The notes under the pieces are model-generated. The model did not search any database. It was not told the DNA's origin and was given only the letters and a program-made list of their open reading frames with translations. A stretch of 64,000 nt of DNA. Origin: Prevotella ihumii. GTDB lineage: Bacteria; Bacteroidota; Bacteroidia; Bacteroidales; Bacteroidaceae. Shown in pieces: positions 8,570 to 17,820 of the stretch. The stretch covers positions 1,116,701 through 1,180,700 of the forward strand of contig NZ_LT706987.1 of the NCBI RefSeq assembly GCF_900155655.1, given 5' to 3'. The position numbers and the translations under genes are program-made. Position 1 is the stretch's first letter. Each line of letters opens with the position of its first letter.

Positions 8570-8977
8570 TTAAATAGGCGTATCTGTATCATTACTCTTA
8601 AACAAATCATCAGCCTTACAAATTTCATCTTCATCGAACCATTGGCTTAGTTTTGCTTGTGCTTTGGCTTTAACTTCATCTTCTACGTCTCCCCATATCT
8701 TGTGCAAGATGTATATCAGTACGGCTAAATCGTCACCTAAGCCTGCAATTGGTATGGCATCTGGTACAACATCTAATGGTGAGATGAGGTATCCCAACGC
8801 TCCTATTACAATAGCCTTATCCTTTAGCGAAACTTTGTCGCTTTCTAACGAATAATAGAGTATTAAGGCTGCATACACCAATTTTACTCCAGCTCGTTTG
8901 GCAATACGATGTATCTTTTCGATAAAGGCATTCTTATTAAATTTGTCTTTATACTTTAGCAAATCTGGCATTTCCAT
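8570..8977 (-). CDS. YkvA-like (DUF1232) small membrane protein
   Basis: A 135-residue protein whose core is the DUF1232 signature: KAIVIGALGYLISPLDVVPD followed by AIPIAGLGDDLAVL, residues about 53-88. Two hydrophobic helices flank the SPLDVVPD loop. The acidic C-terminus (DEDEICKADDLFKSNDTD) is cytoplasmic by inference. The family's function is not established. It is separated by 33 bases from the upstream small membrane protein gene and may share its transcript. Confidence 0.8.
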   Translation of the reverse strand: MEMPDLLKYKDKFNKNAFIEKIHRIAKRAGVKLVYAALILYYSLESDKVSLKDKAIVIGALGYLISPLDVVPDAIPIAGLGDDLAVLIYILHKIWGDVEDEVKAKAQAKLSQWFDEDEICKADDLFKSNDTDTPI

Positions 8978-9010
8978 ATTTTCCTTGTTTACGATTATTT
9001 TTAGTGTACA

Positions 9011-9439
9011 TTAATTAATATAAGCCTTTACTTTTTCTACGTAGGCTTGTGCTTCGGGATAGGTTTTATTTACTGATTTTATTTTCGATTTCACCATTAT
9101 TTTCATTGCTACACGATAAATAAAAAATAGTACCAATCCTATGCTTACACCGAAAATCACCTCTTTATATCCTGTATAAGGCAAGCTTTTTTCGGGAAAA
9201 GCCGACATAAAAAGCAAAGGCAAACACATTAAAAATCCAGCAATGGTGTATTGTGTACGTTCTGTACCTTCGCTATCTAATGCTGCTTGATACTCAAAAA
9301 GATAGTCTGAAAGTATTTCTTCTGTAAGCGTATTACCCATTTGAGGAAAATTAGGTTCGTTTTTATGGTTCTTTATTTTATTTTCTATTTGTTGCTGAAA
9401 ATCGTCTAATACAGTTCGATAAGTATAAGTTCCTTTCAT
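9011..9439 (-). CDS. Hypothetical membrane protein with two TM helices
   Basis: A 142-residue protein not assigned to a named family. The N-terminal ~70 residues are soluble (FQQQIENKIKNHKNEPNF). Two transmembrane helices follow, about 71-88 (TIAGFLMCLPLLFMSAFP) and 95-112 (IFGVSIGLVLFFIYRVA), then a lysine-rich tail. It lies just upstream of the YkvA-like gene on the same strand, suggesting an operon. Confidence 0.6.
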   Translation of the reverse strand: MKGTYTYRTVLDDFQQQIENKIKNHKNEPNFPQMGNTLTEEILSDYLFEYQAALDSEGTERTQYTIAGFLMCLPLLFMSAFPEKSLPYTGYKEVIFGVSIGLVLFFIYRVAMKIMVKSKIKSVNKTYPEAQAYVEKVKAYIN

Positions 9440-9510
9440 TTTGTATATTGCTTTAATAGATTAGCAAACTCGTTTCCCTCCCATTATAGGGAGAGAAAGA
9501 GTTGTGCATC

Positions 9511-9902
9511 AAGTAGTATTTCTATAAGCCGGGTTCTGTTTCTTTCTCATCTTTCGATAATAGAAAGACGTCTGCCATTTATCTTTCTGACGGGTCACCC
9601 CATTCAGTTTAGCGTTCTACCCTCCATTGTGCAAAATGCTTGGGCGAGCTACCCTCAAACAATGGTATACATGAACTTGCAGCTCCTGAACGGTACAGCC
9701 AAGCTGTCGCCAACTTGCTGGTGGTCTCTTACATCACCTTCTCATCCTTACTCTACAAGAGAGCGGTTATTTTCTTCTACCTTCATCTACTGTTGCCAAT
9801 AGCTTCCATTTTCAGAAGCAGGACGCTCTGTGCTGCCCGGACTTTCCTCTCGTGTCTTAAAACACCAGCGGCAGAACCGAAATGCTACCTATATAGTACT
9901 TA
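9511..9902 (-). ncRNA. rnpB: RNase P RNA, bacterial type A
   Basis: Read leftward, the conserved GAGGAAAGTCCGGGC (plus-strand 9837-9851) begins the P4 side, and ACAGAACCCGGCTTATAGA (near 9522-9540) is the universal 3' part. Between them are ACAGAAA-like and GGTGACCCGTC segments. The ends were set from P1: AAGTACTAT at 9902 leftward pairs with ATACTACTT ending at 9511, with one mismatch. About 390 nt is a normal length. The RNA is the catalytic subunit that matures tRNA 5' ends. The nearest -7 box is about 115 bases upstream of the predicted 5' end, so there may be a processed leader. Confidence 0.93.
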
Positions 9903-10016
9903 GATATTGCTGTATAACTATTGATTGCATATTCGTTGCAAACGAAAATTATTATGTGCTATTGAGCTTGCGTATAAGTAAAACTCTATATTTTCCGAAT
10001 GCAGCTATATCTTATG

Positions 10017-10024
10017 CAAAGATA
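10017..10024 (-). promoter_or_regulatory. -7 box (TATCTTTG) upstream of rnpB
   Basis: CAAAGATA on the plus strand lies inside a motif GCAGC-x2-TATCTTATGCAAAGATAA that also occurs twice upstream of the TPM gene (20191 and 20257). It faces rnpB. Confidence 0.5.
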
Positions 10025-10230
10025 AACGAAATTAATCAATTATTCAAATAATCTTTCTATTTTTAATTCTCAATAACATCTTAGCAACTACCAAAGTGCA
10101 CCTATCACATTCTAACGACAATTGAAGGTAAAACGGAAAAGCGAAATATAGACCAATCCGGAAAGGTTGTCATACTGCAAAAAAGATAAAATATAACATA
10201 TTGAATATCAGATATTTATAAAATGCTCTG

Positions 10231-10320
10231 CAAAAGTTTAACTTTGAGCCCCTAATACATATATGTTTGAGGTGGTCAAAGTTGAACTTTGGGACTCCCA
10301 TACATATATGTTTTACTTTT
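10231..10320. repeat. Palindrome cluster A (ACATATATGTTT / CAAAGTTGAACTTTG)
   Basis: Contains CAAAAGTTTAACTTTG, ACATATATGTTT, CAAAGTTGAACTTTG and ACATATATGTTTT in alternation. The same two palindromes recur in clusters B, C and D of this window, always between genes. The order and ~25-bp spacing suggest protein-binding sites or a small mobile repeat; function unknown. Confidence 0.85.
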
Positions 10321-10374
10321 AAAACGTTGATATTTTATAGCATTAGCATCGTATGGTTAAAAATAGAACAATAT

Positions 10375-10573
10375 TAACCCAAATCAGTCATTAGCCCGCA
10401 AAGGCTTTTTAAAGCGTTTAGATGTTATGCTTTTCTTCGTCTTTGCACCTTATTTTGGCTCTTTTCGTTTGTTTTTTCAGTTGTTTAGCTCGCTAAACGT
10501 CTTCAAAAACAACCCAAAATAGCTCAAAATAAGCTCGCAAATCTCAAAGAAGTCTAACGACCGATTTGGGTTA
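10375..10573. repeat. ~199-bp inverted-terminus repeat, copy 1 (MITE-like)
   Basis: Begins TAACCCAAATCAGTCATTAG and ends CTAACGACCGATTTGGGTTA, so the termini are inverted repeats. The interior is itself folded: CTTATTTTGGCTCTTTTC pairs with a later AAAATAGCTCAAAATAAG, and GTTTAG-CTCG-CTAAAC is the central hairpin. There is no ORF. It is over 95 percent identical by eye to copies 2-4. Confidence 0.92.
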
Positions 10574-10673
10574 ATGGGAGCATAAATTATAAAGTTGTAG
10601 CCTATTTTTAGGTAATAAGCGTATAGCAATGTATAACTATAGCATCTTAAAAAGAGGTAAAAGATGCGTAAGA

Positions 10674-11297
10674 TTAGAATAAATCGAAAATAAAAGCAAC
10701 AGATTTAACTAATTCTACAATGATAAGATAAAAAGGGAAAAACTTACCAAAAAGCCCAAACCCATTTGCAAAAGCATTGTAAATATCTTGTAGATTTTTA
10801 AAGATACCACACGCTGCACCATACGAAACTGATGTTACGGCAAAAATAAAACAAATGGAAGGCACTAATCCTTCGGTTAATGCACTTGGGAAAAAGCTGC
10901 CCGTAACACTCAACAAAACAGGTTGAGGAAGACAAGTAAGAAGTATGAAACAAGCAATGTACAAGATAAATTCCACCAATACGGTGCGAATAGCTACTCG
11001 CTCACGATAACGAAGATGTTGAAGTGGGTGGCGATGATGGAGAAGGCTGGAAATTAAGGTGTAAAGACCACTCGACTTGAATACTCCTGCTGTTGTAAAA
11101 AACAAGAGCATCCAAATCAAGAAGTCGGTTTTAAGATTGGCTACAAATTCGCCTACAAACCAACGAAACCCTTCACCACTTAGTAAAGAACGCACGCTAA
11201 CTTCAGGAAAGGCAGCTGTAACCAACCACGAGCCTAAGAAAAGCAGTAGCTGAAAACCTATCAATATTAGCGCAATAATTCCATACTTATTCTTCAT
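10674..11297 (-). CDS. AbgT-like half-size membrane transporter homologue
   Basis: About 207 residues with five to six hydrophobic helices. The segment SLLSGEGFRWFVGEFVANL resembles the SLLSPEG-x-RW region of AbgT-family (p-aminobenzoyl-glutamate/drug) transporters, but AbgT proteins are about twice as long. The ATG at 11297 is preferred over the upstream TTG (11321); it overlaps the regulator's stop by 11 bases. It is the last gene of the sensor-regulator-membrane protein operon and may be its effector. Family assignment is tentative. Confidence 0.6.
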   Translation of the reverse strand: MKNKYGIIALILIGFQLLLFLGSWLVTAAFPEVSVRSLLSGEGFRWFVGEFVANLKTDFLIWMLLFFTTAGVFKSSGLYTLISSLLHHRHPLQHLRYRERVAIRTVLVEFILYIACFILLTCLPQPVLLSVTGSFFPSALTEGLVPSICFIFAVTSVSYGAACGIFKNLQDIYNAFANGFGLFGKFFPFYLIIVELVKSVAFIFDLF

Positions 11298-12012
11298 CTG
11301 AATGGAGGTTGTCAATATCAATAATTCTTAATTCTAATGCACGCACTACAAGTCGTGTGGCGTTGATATTCATTCCACCTCTGCTTTCGCCAAAAAGCTT
11401 TTGTACCAATTCGTTTTGACGTTTCTCAAGGCTTTTTACTCCAAAAGGCATACCACGCAAATTGGTAATTTGTTCCTTGGTATAGCCTAATGCCAAGTGA
11501 CGAAGGAAGCGTTCGTCATACTCGTCTATCTCATAATTTATCATTGCTTCTTGGTGCATTAATCGGCTATTGACGCTCTGCTTAAATCGTGAAACTATTT
11601 TTTCAAGAATAGGTTGATTGAACACCAATTGCTTACCAGCCATAACACTTGCTACATCGCCTCGTGTGAGCAGCTCGCCACTCTTCAGACAGATGCCGTC
11701 AGCTCCTGCATCGAGCACATCAACCCATAGTTTTTCGTTGATGATTTCGCCTGTAAATATAAGTACTTTTAATGCAGGATACATTTCCTTAGTTTGGCGA
11801 CATATCTCTACTCCGATAGTGGTAGAACCTCCAAGACCAAGGTCGAGCAGAACCAAATCGGGCAATTCGTTTTTAATAAGTTTCCAATACGCAATTTCGT
11901 TTTCGGCAGTTCCTATAACCTTTGCTTCAGGTATTTCGTTGCGGAAAATTCCTTCAGTTCCTTTCAGTTCTAAAGGTACGTCTTCTACGATTATAACTTT
12001 AAATTTTTCCAT
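11287..12012 (-). CDS. Response regulator with Bacteroidales-type C-terminal domain
   Basis: A 241-residue regulator. The receiver domain (about 1-125) has IIVEDVPLEL with the acidic pocket, LVLLDLGLGG with the phosphoacceptor aspartate near 57, and FTGE and LKSGE in place of the usual T/S and K positions. The C-terminal ~85 residues (YDERFLRHLALGYTKEQI, then GVKSLEKRQNELVQKLFG) look like a helix-turn-helix output of the LuxR-like DUF5932 kind; that label is from memory. It lies 15 bases downstream of the giant sensor gene, and they very likely form one phosphorelay. Confidence 0.8.
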   Translation of the reverse strand: MEKFKVIIVEDVPLELKGTEGIFRNEIPEAKVIGTAENEIAYWKLIKNELPDLVLLDLGLGGSTTIGVEICRQTKEMYPALKVLIFTGEIINEKLWVDVLDAGADGICLKSGELLTRGDVASVMAGKQLVFNQPILEKIVSRFKQSVNSRLMHQEAMINYEIDEYDERFLRHLALGYTKEQITNLRGMPFGVKSLEKRQNELVQKLFGESRGGMNINATRLVVRALELRIIDIDNLHSDEE

Positions 12013-12027
12013 AATATAGCTATTCTT

Positions 12028-15000
12028 CTATTTCGTTCTTGTTAATATTATCTCAATGTGCACCTTTCCATCGTTGCTAATAGCAGTAACGCCACATCTG
12101 TGATGGTTGGTTGCATCGGCATTTTCACGCACTATTTGTCGGCAAATGAGGTACGGAATATGTTCTACACTTGGCGAGAAGAGCATCAAACATTCCTCAT
12201 CGGTAAGCCTTAATGATGGCATTGGGATTTTGAAAAGCAAATATTCGTTGGCAATCGGTTCGATGTGTATCAATGAGTTTTCGTTCCCACTCAACTTGTG
12301 TATTATTTCAAAAAGATAAATCAGCAAATCTTCATCTCCCAAGATAGTATAATTTGCCATTTCGGGGCTTTCCGTCTGTATGTGTCGGCTCAAAATATTT
12401 TTCACGCTAACGGGTTGACAAATGGGCTTTATAGAGCTGAGATGGCGTGTAGCTTGCATACTCAGAATAGTATAAAGCTCTTTGTAATAAGTAGCAAGTT
12501 CGTCAATGGATTGCAGTTCTTGGTCTTTCCCACTCACAAGTTGACTGATGCGTGAGGGATAATACATTGTTTCGTGCTTCAATGTAGAAAGACAGTTGTC
12601 CAAAATATTATTGCTGATGTGCAATTTATTATCCTCAAAATCCATTTTTCTCAACTCATCTTCTGCCAATTCTATATTGGTTTTACTCAATTCACGACTT
12701 TCTATCGACTGCTGCAAAGCCTGTTGTATCTTTGTAGCAATATCTTTTAATTCTTCAGGAAACTTGTCTGAAAGAATTTCGTTGATGGCAGTTTTTTTAA
12801 TAGTAGGTGCATCCGAGCTAAGCAATATCTCGTTCATTTGTTTCACACGCTCCATATAGAACTGGAAGTAGAACCTATGGCGGTAATACATAAAATAATA
12901 GAGCGGAAAAATGGAAAGCAAGAGCACAATAAGCAGAATGACAGCCACACTCTTATTAGACTCTGAACGTTGCATCATTCTACAATATTCTCCTAAAGTT
13001 TTGTCTGCCGAGTTTTCTTTAAAGAGCAGTGTGTACACATTATTATTATATTTGTACAACTCCCAATCGTGTAAGGCAAGAGCAGCTACCGCACTTTCGT
13101 TTCGTATGTCAAGTATAATGCTGTAATTGGTTGGGAAATTATCGTGCAACCACTGCAATTCCGCAGGTATAGCTGTCAGTTCGCCTGTTCGCTTCATTAG
13201 ATAACGACCATTCGGACGCAGTTGCAAATAATATTGATTGAGGTAGTAACGGCACGTATCTGCAAAAGAAAGCGTTTTTTCATAGTTGCCTTTAATATTG
13301 CTATAGTAAGCCGAATCGGCATATATATTAGCCAAATCGAGATATTGTAAGCGGTGATTGGTAGCTTGTGTAGCAGACCTTGGCAAGGTGGATGATTTTG
13401 CATTGGCTACTGTAATAAAGCCATTGCAGATAACAAATAAAAGAATGAGAATACGGGTAATGCCCTTGGGCAAACGGAAAAAGAAACGACTACCCTTCCC
13501 CACTTGGCTTTCAGCTTTCAAACAACAAACCGAAAACAAGTTACTTGTCTTCTTGTACTTGTTAATGATACCTTGACAATTCATCAAACCAAAACCGTGC
13601 GATTCTGAATTTTTATAATCTACAATGGCTTTATGCTCGAATATGTGTGCCAAATCGGCCTCGGCAATTCCTTTTCCCGTATCTTCTACCGATATTTCTA
13701 CATAGTTGGGCTCTTCTTTCGCCACGATAGTAACTTTTCCGCCTGCATCTGTAAATTTTCGTGCATTATCTGCTAAGGTGTTCAACATAAAGAGTGTAAG
13801 CACCTTATCAGCCTTCACAACTGCAGAAGTTGGTTTTATATCCAATTCTATTTCCTTGAGTAGAAAGCTGGTCTTGCTCTTTATTACGACATCAAAGATA
13901 TTTTGCAACGGGAAACTTTCTATATACATTGACAAAGCACCTTGATGAAGCTGTATCCATTGGGTCAAAACATCATTATAATCATTTATCTTAGATGTTA
14001 ATTCTGAAATATAGAGGTAGCGTTCATCTCTCAATTGAGCAGCCTCGGTAGTGCTTTTCAATCGAGTAATTTCGTGAAGCATACGGTCAATAAAAGGTGT
14101 TATCGTACTGACAAGGAATAGCTTAGCACGCTTCTCTATGTTGCGTTTCTTGTTTTTCGAAACGTTTGCCTTTGAAATATAGTATTCTTCTTGTATCTCT
14201 TCACATTTTTCTTCCATCAACTGCAAATCGTTTGCATTACGTTCACGCCATTCTTCAAGTGGCTGTAGCAGTTTCTCTAACGAATTTTCATTACTTTTGC
14301 GACGACGAAGATAGTGAAAAAATAACAGCAGACACAGTACGAAAGCTATCATTAATACCACCTCAACTATCATAATGTTAAGTTGTCGAGATGTAGCCTC
14401 TAACTGTCCAGCATGCGATTCAAGATACCTATCTTGACGTGTGCGCTCCTGTAAGTCAAGATAGATATTACGATTATAATCGCTGCTGTGCTTATCGTTT
14501 ACCGCAGAATAAAATACACTAAGCTGTTCTCTAATAGAAGCTATCAAGTCGGGGGCTTGTTGGATAGACTTGTTTTCTGCCAATGTGTTTTCTAAACAAG
14601 CTATTGCAGAGTTATAATCTGCTATTTGCCAATAACACGACGCCAATGTACGATACGAACTGGCTATCTGATAAACATCACCATACGAACGAAACAAATC
14701 GGTAGCTCGTTGCGCAAGATTACCAGCTAAAAGGCTGTCGGGCATTTCGTCAACATTGATATACTTGATGGTTGGCAAATTGTCTTTAATGAGTTTATCT
14801 CTACTCTGCGGAGTAATAAGGTGTTCGCTCAATGCTTGCAGTGAGTTGGCCTCCCAGTAGTCGTAGTGCAACTGTCGAGCCATAATATAGCATCGTGCAA
14901 GATAATCGAACTCTTGTTGATAGACGTCGTCTTGATGTTCTTTAATAGGAATTCCGCCTGCTCCAACGTTATACAAATAGCTCAAATATTGGGCTGTATC

Positions 15001-15612
15001 GCCTTGAAGAAGCACTTCTGGATTGATACTCTCTATGGCTTTGTGCGATGATTCGCCCAATCCTACATAATAATAGTACACTGAAGTAACGATGCTAAAT
15101 TCAGATTTGGCATACAATAAACGCTTTGCTTGGTGTTCAGAAAGTCTTTCCTCTTCCTCGTGAATACGACGTTGATGTCGTAAAGCCAACTCATAGTAAT
15201 CGTAAAACTCTTTGTTATTAGATTTACGTTGGCATAGTCGCATAAGCTGAACATCAGCTATCATTAGCTCCACTTGGTTATTGGTTATGCTCAAAATCTT
15301 ATTTAGCTTCTTCGCAGCACCAGGATAATCCATTTTAACAATATCGACAAACGCCAAATTGTTCAATGCTTCTGCTGCTCCTGCATCATAGCCACGCGAT
15401 AATGCTAATGCTTTTTTAGCGTATGCATACGTAGAATCAATATTCTTAAAATGATAAAAGTAAGCCTTGGCATTAAGTCTATCCACCTTATCCGTGTCTA
15501 CGTGCGAACAAGCAGACAAGATTGATATGATTAAGAACAAAAAAATTGCTCTTAAAGATATTCGCTTATTATGATAATTCGGGCCTATGATACTCCAATA
15601 AATTTGATACAA
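12028..15612 (-). CDS. Giant TPR sensor histidine kinase-like protein (DUF5112/DUF5113 type)
   Basis: About 1190 residues. An N-terminal lipoprotein-like signal (FLFLIISILSAC, Cys35) is followed by TPR-like helices to about 405 and a transmembrane helix at about 411-432. Next come a coiled stretch and a HATPase domain (NTLADNARKF near 615; DTGKGIAEADL; HGFGLMN) to about 712. A second hydrophobic helix lies at about 714-734, then a periplasmic-like segment, a third helix at about 882-907, and a C-terminal region with CLSTLKHETMYYPSRI. The last looks like an H-box, yet the half following it lacks N and G boxes. The listed start is a TTG inside a -7 box (15610-15617), so the true start is probably a little downstream and non-ATG. 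Confidence 0.82.
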   Translation of the reverse strand: MYQIYWSIIGPNYHNKRISLRAIFLFLIISILSACSHVDTDKVDRLNAKAYFYHFKNIDSTYAYAKKALALSRGYDAGAAEALNNLAFVDIVKMDYPGAAKKLNKILSITNNQVELMIADVQLMRLCQRKSNNKEFYDYYELALRHQRRIHEEEERLSEHQAKRLLYAKSEFSIVTSVYYYYVGLGESSHKAIESINPEVLLQGDTAQYLSYLYNVGAGGIPIKEHQDDVYQQEFDYLARCYIMARQLHYDYWEANSLQALSEHLITPQSRDKLIKDNLPTIKYINVDEMPDSLLAGNLAQRATDLFRSYGDVYQIASSYRTLASCYWQIADYNSAIACLENTLAENKSIQQAPDLIASIREQLSVFYSAVNDKHSSDYNRNIYLDLQERTRQDRYLESHAGQLEATSRQLNIMIVEVVLMIAFVLCLLLFFHYLRRRKSNENSLEKLLQPLEEWRERNANDLQLMEEKCEEIQEEYYISKANVSKNKKRNIEKRAKLFLVSTITPFIDRMLHEITRLKSTTEAAQLRDERYLYISELTSKINDYNDVLTQWIQLHQGALSMYIESFPLQNIFDVVIKSKTSFLLKEIELDIKPTSAVVKADKVLTLFMLNTLADNARKFTDAGGKVTIVAKEEPNYVEISVEDTGKGIAEADLAHIFEHKAIVDYKNSESHGFGLMNCQGIINKYKKTSNLFSVCCLKAESQVGKGSRFFFRLPKGITRILILLFVICNGFITVANAKSSTLPRSATQATNHRLQYLDLANIYADSAYYSNIKGNYEKTLSFADTCRYYLNQYYLQLRPNGRYLMKRTGELTAIPAELQWLHDNFPTNYSIILDIRNESAVAALALHDWELYKYNNNVYTLLFKENSADKTLGEYCRMMQRSESNKSVAVILLIVLLLSIFPLYYFMYYRHRFYFQFYMERVKQMNEILLSSDAPTIKKTAINEILSDKFPEELKDIATKIQQALQQSIESRELSKTNIELAEDELRKMDFEDNKLHISNNILDNCLSTLKHETMYYPSRISQLVSGKDQELQSIDELATYYKELYTILSMQATRHLSSIKPICQPVSVKNILSRHIQTESPEMANYTILGDEDLLIYLFEIIHKLSGNENSLIHIEPIANEYLLFKIPMPSLRLTDEECLMLFSPSVEHIPYLICRQIVRENADATNHHRCGVTAISNDGKVHIEIILTRTK

Positions 15613-15617
15613 AAATA
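15610..15617 (-). promoter_or_regulatory. -7 box (TATTTTTG) for the sensor operon
   Basis: CAAAAATA on the plus strand. It overlaps the first codon of the longest sensor frame, which argues that translation starts downstream of 15600. Confidence 0.5.
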
Positions 15618-15713
15618 CAAAACTATTCTGAATTATGCGCTATGAGTACATATTTTAATTTTGTTTGCTCTAAAAAGTAGAGAAAAGTGGTATAGCTTTT
15701 CAACTTTTTTTAT

Positions 15714-15721
15714 TATTTTTG
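15714..15721 (+). promoter_or_regulatory. -7 box (TATTTTTG) for the LacI-type regulator
   Basis: Matches TAnnTTTG and is followed by C; it lies 22 bases before the ATG at 15743. Confidence 0.6.
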
Positions 15722-15742
15722 CAACTAACAACCTTATACAGA

Positions 15743-16807
15743 ATGGTAGAAAAAATTAGAATTAAGGATATAGCACTCAAAGCTGGAGTAAGTGTAGGCA
15801 CGGTAGACCGCGTACTGCACAAACGACCTAATGTATCGAAAGAAGCATTAGAAAAAGTAGAAAAGGTGCTCAAAGAGATAAACTATCAGCCAAATGCAAT
15901 AGCCAGTGCATTAGCTTATAACAAAAGATATAAATTCTTTTGCTTACTTCCCAAGCACTCAAGCGAAGCTTATTGGGAAGAGATTGAAGTGGGAGCTATC
16001 AACGCTGTGGAATACAGACGCGACTTTCACATTGACATCGAGATAATGTATTACAGCCGATTGCACCCCGAATCGTTTGTAGAAACTTACGAATCGTGCT
16101 TAGCAGCCAATCCCGATGGTGTTGTTTTGGTACCTACGACATTAGAAATAACAAAGAATTTCACCGACCAACTGCACGAAAGAAATATCCCCTTTGTACT
16201 TCTCGACTCGTATATGCCAGACCTTAACCCCCTTTCGTTCTATGGTCAAGACTCTCTGCAAAGTGGGTTGTTTGCAGCAAAGATGCTAATGCTCATAGCA
16301 AGAAACGAAAAGCGCATTATGCTAATGAAGCAAACCAACGAAGGAAAGATGCCCAGCAAGCAACAAGAAAATCGTGAGGTGGGCTTCCGACTCTATATGA
16401 ACGAGCACTTCCCAAGTGTGGAAATCGTTGAAGTAAATCTACCTTTGGACGAAGAAACGAAGCGTTATGATGGTATTTTAGAACGTTTTTTTACCGAAAA
16501 TCCCGACATTCATCATTGTTTTGCGGTCAACTCTAAAGCGCATATCGTGGGCAAATTCCTCTTGAAAACCAATAGAAGGAATGTTCAGATTATGGGTTAC
16601 GATATGCTTCACAAGAACGCAGACTGCTTACGCCAAGGCAGTATATCTTTCCTCATTGCACAACACGCTTTCCAACAAGGCTATTCCAGCATTGAAACCT
16701 TGTTCCAAGCCATTATCTTAAAGAAGAAAGTGCAACCTGTAAACTATATGTCGATAGAGCTATTATCCAAAGAGAATATGGATTTTTATCATCGCACACG
16801 AATATAG
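15743..16807 (+). CDS. LacI/GalR-family transcriptional regulator
   Basis: A 354-residue regulator. The helix-turn-helix is IKDIALKAGVSVGTVDRVLH at residues about 5-24, followed by the hinge region YQPNAIASALAYNK. The remaining ~290 residues are a periplasmic-binding-protein-like sugar-sensing domain (FFCLLPKHSSEAYWEEIEVG onward). Such proteins repress or activate sugar-use genes on ligand binding. No sugar operon adjoins it: the next gene is an unknown protein and the sensor lies divergent. The ATG at 15743 is chosen because the longer in-frame start lies within the -7 box. Confidence 0.88.
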   Translation: MVEKIRIKDIALKAGVSVGTVDRVLHKRPNVSKEALEKVEKVLKEINYQPNAIASALAYNKRYKFFCLLPKHSSEAYWEEIEVGAINAVEYRRDFHIDIEIMYYSRLHPESFVETYESCLAANPDGVVLVPTTLEITKNFTDQLHERNIPFVLLDSYMPDLNPLSFYGQDSLQSGLFAAKMLMLIARNEKRIMLMKQTNEGKMPSKQQENREVGFRLYMNEHFPSVEIVEVNLPLDEETKRYDGILERFFTENPDIHHCFAVNSKAHIVGKFLLKTNRRNVQIMGYDMLHKNADCLRQGSISFLIAQHAFQQGYSSIETLFQAIILKKKVQPVNYMSIELLSKENMDFYHRTRI

Positions 16808-16896
16808 TATCAAGCTGATAAACAGGAAATTGCAACACACAGTTCAAGCAAGACAAAGCAAATAAAAATAGTTGCTCAAGCAAGAATATTTAGGTT

Positions 16897-17715
16897 ATGG
16901 ACATTATACAACGCAACTTCTTCAAACTACTTCGTTCGGGAGCTTTCAATGAGAAGGCTTCCATTGAGATAATGTCAGCTTTCAAATGGCGCAGACTGTT
17001 CCAAATTGTTCAAGCACAGAACGTATTAAACATTTTTGTGCGAGGTATAAACAATCATTCTACCGACCTAAATTTGAATTTGCCAGAAGACTTAATAGCT
17101 GAAATACAGCAAAAAATAGACGAACAAAAAAATACAACAGCACTTATAGACGAGAAGAACACCTATTTGAGCAATAAGTTTAGGAATAAAAAGTTTCATA
17201 AAATTATACATTCCGAACTCCATAGCATCGACACGTCCGTAGAAGCCTTAGACATCTTGAAGCTTGTTGTATTTAATACCAATGCTATGCTCAATTCAGG
17301 TATAAGTCTTGAAGGGGTTATAAAACTCGGTCAATACCTCCGAACCAAGGGCGACAAAGTAGACTTCTTAAAATTAGAGGCTTGGCTCGATACGCTCCAT
17401 TTGCAACGTATGGCTCAGTTGCAAGGCAGTATTCTAATGGCTGTTTTTGGTTTTGAGCAAGATGAAATACCTTTTGTTATTAAAGAAGAGAAGAACGCTA
17501 AACAGCTTACAATCAAAACAATATCCAATTTGGTAAAAGATAATGCTGAAGAATGGCACTTCAAACAAGGCTCTACAGGTTTTGTTTATAATAACAACAA
17601 GGCACTTCGTAGAAACTTACGTCGAAGTTATCGCTACTTCGATTATGCACCATTAGAAACAACAAGCAACTTTATAAACAACTTTGTCAAAGGTTTATCA
17701 GAAATAGAGGAATAA
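16897..17715 (+). CDS. Hypothetical protein, weak nucleotidyltransferase-family resemblance
   Basis: A 272-residue soluble protein with no membrane segment. The N-terminal FFKLLRSGAFNEKA and WRRLFQIVQAQNVLNIFVRG resemble the start of Bacteroidetes nucleotidyltransferase-like proteins (NTP_transf_5). The C-terminal LRRNLRRSYRYFDYAPLETT resembles their end. I do not see the G-S-x10-D-x-D catalytic signature, so it is probably inactive or a different branch. It is 89 bases downstream of the LacI-type regulator and ends at a terminator shared with the convergent Cys-rich gene. Confidence 0.5.
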   Translation: MDIIQRNFFKLLRSGAFNEKASIEIMSAFKWRRLFQIVQAQNVLNIFVRGINNHSTDLNLNLPEDLIAEIQQKIDEQKNTTALIDEKNTYLSNKFRNKKFHKIIHSELHSIDTSVEALDILKLVVFNTNAMLNSGISLEGVIKLGQYLRTKGDKVDFLKLEAWLDTLHLQRMAQLQGSILMAVFGFEQDEIPFVIKEEKNAKQLTIKTISNLVKDNAEEWHFKQGSTGFVYNNNKALRRNLRRSYRYFDYAPLETTSNFINNFVKGLSEIEE

Positions 17716-17762
17716 GCCTACAAGCTCAGGGGGGAAAACCTTTGAGAAAATAGAACATACAA

Positions 17763-17797
17763 TAAAAGCTCCTCACTTCATCAGCGAGGAGCTTTTA
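17763..17797. terminator. Bidirectional terminator
   Basis: TAAAAGCTCCTC pairs with GAGGAGCTTTTA around an 11-nt loop, with A- and T-tracts built into the stem ends so it works in both directions. It sits between two convergent genes. Confidence 0.88.
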
Positions 17798-17820
17798 TAT
17801 TATCCGCTATCTCTCGTAGC

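Larger units (their letters stand above)
9903..10673. other. Intergenic region with repeat family members
   Basis: No gene is seen. It holds the presumed rnpB promoter, a cluster of palindromic motifs (10231-10320), an AATAGAACAAT motif (10362-10372) and a full copy of the ~199-bp repeat (10375-10573). Confidence 0.7.

Noticed and set aside
9640..9903. Plus-strand frames within the RNase P RNA gene
   Set aside because: The region is structural RNA on the other strand with diagnostic conserved segments.
10231..10320. Palindrome clusters as a CRISPR-like array
   Set aside because: Units are palindromes with no unique spacers of constant length and no cas genes in the window.
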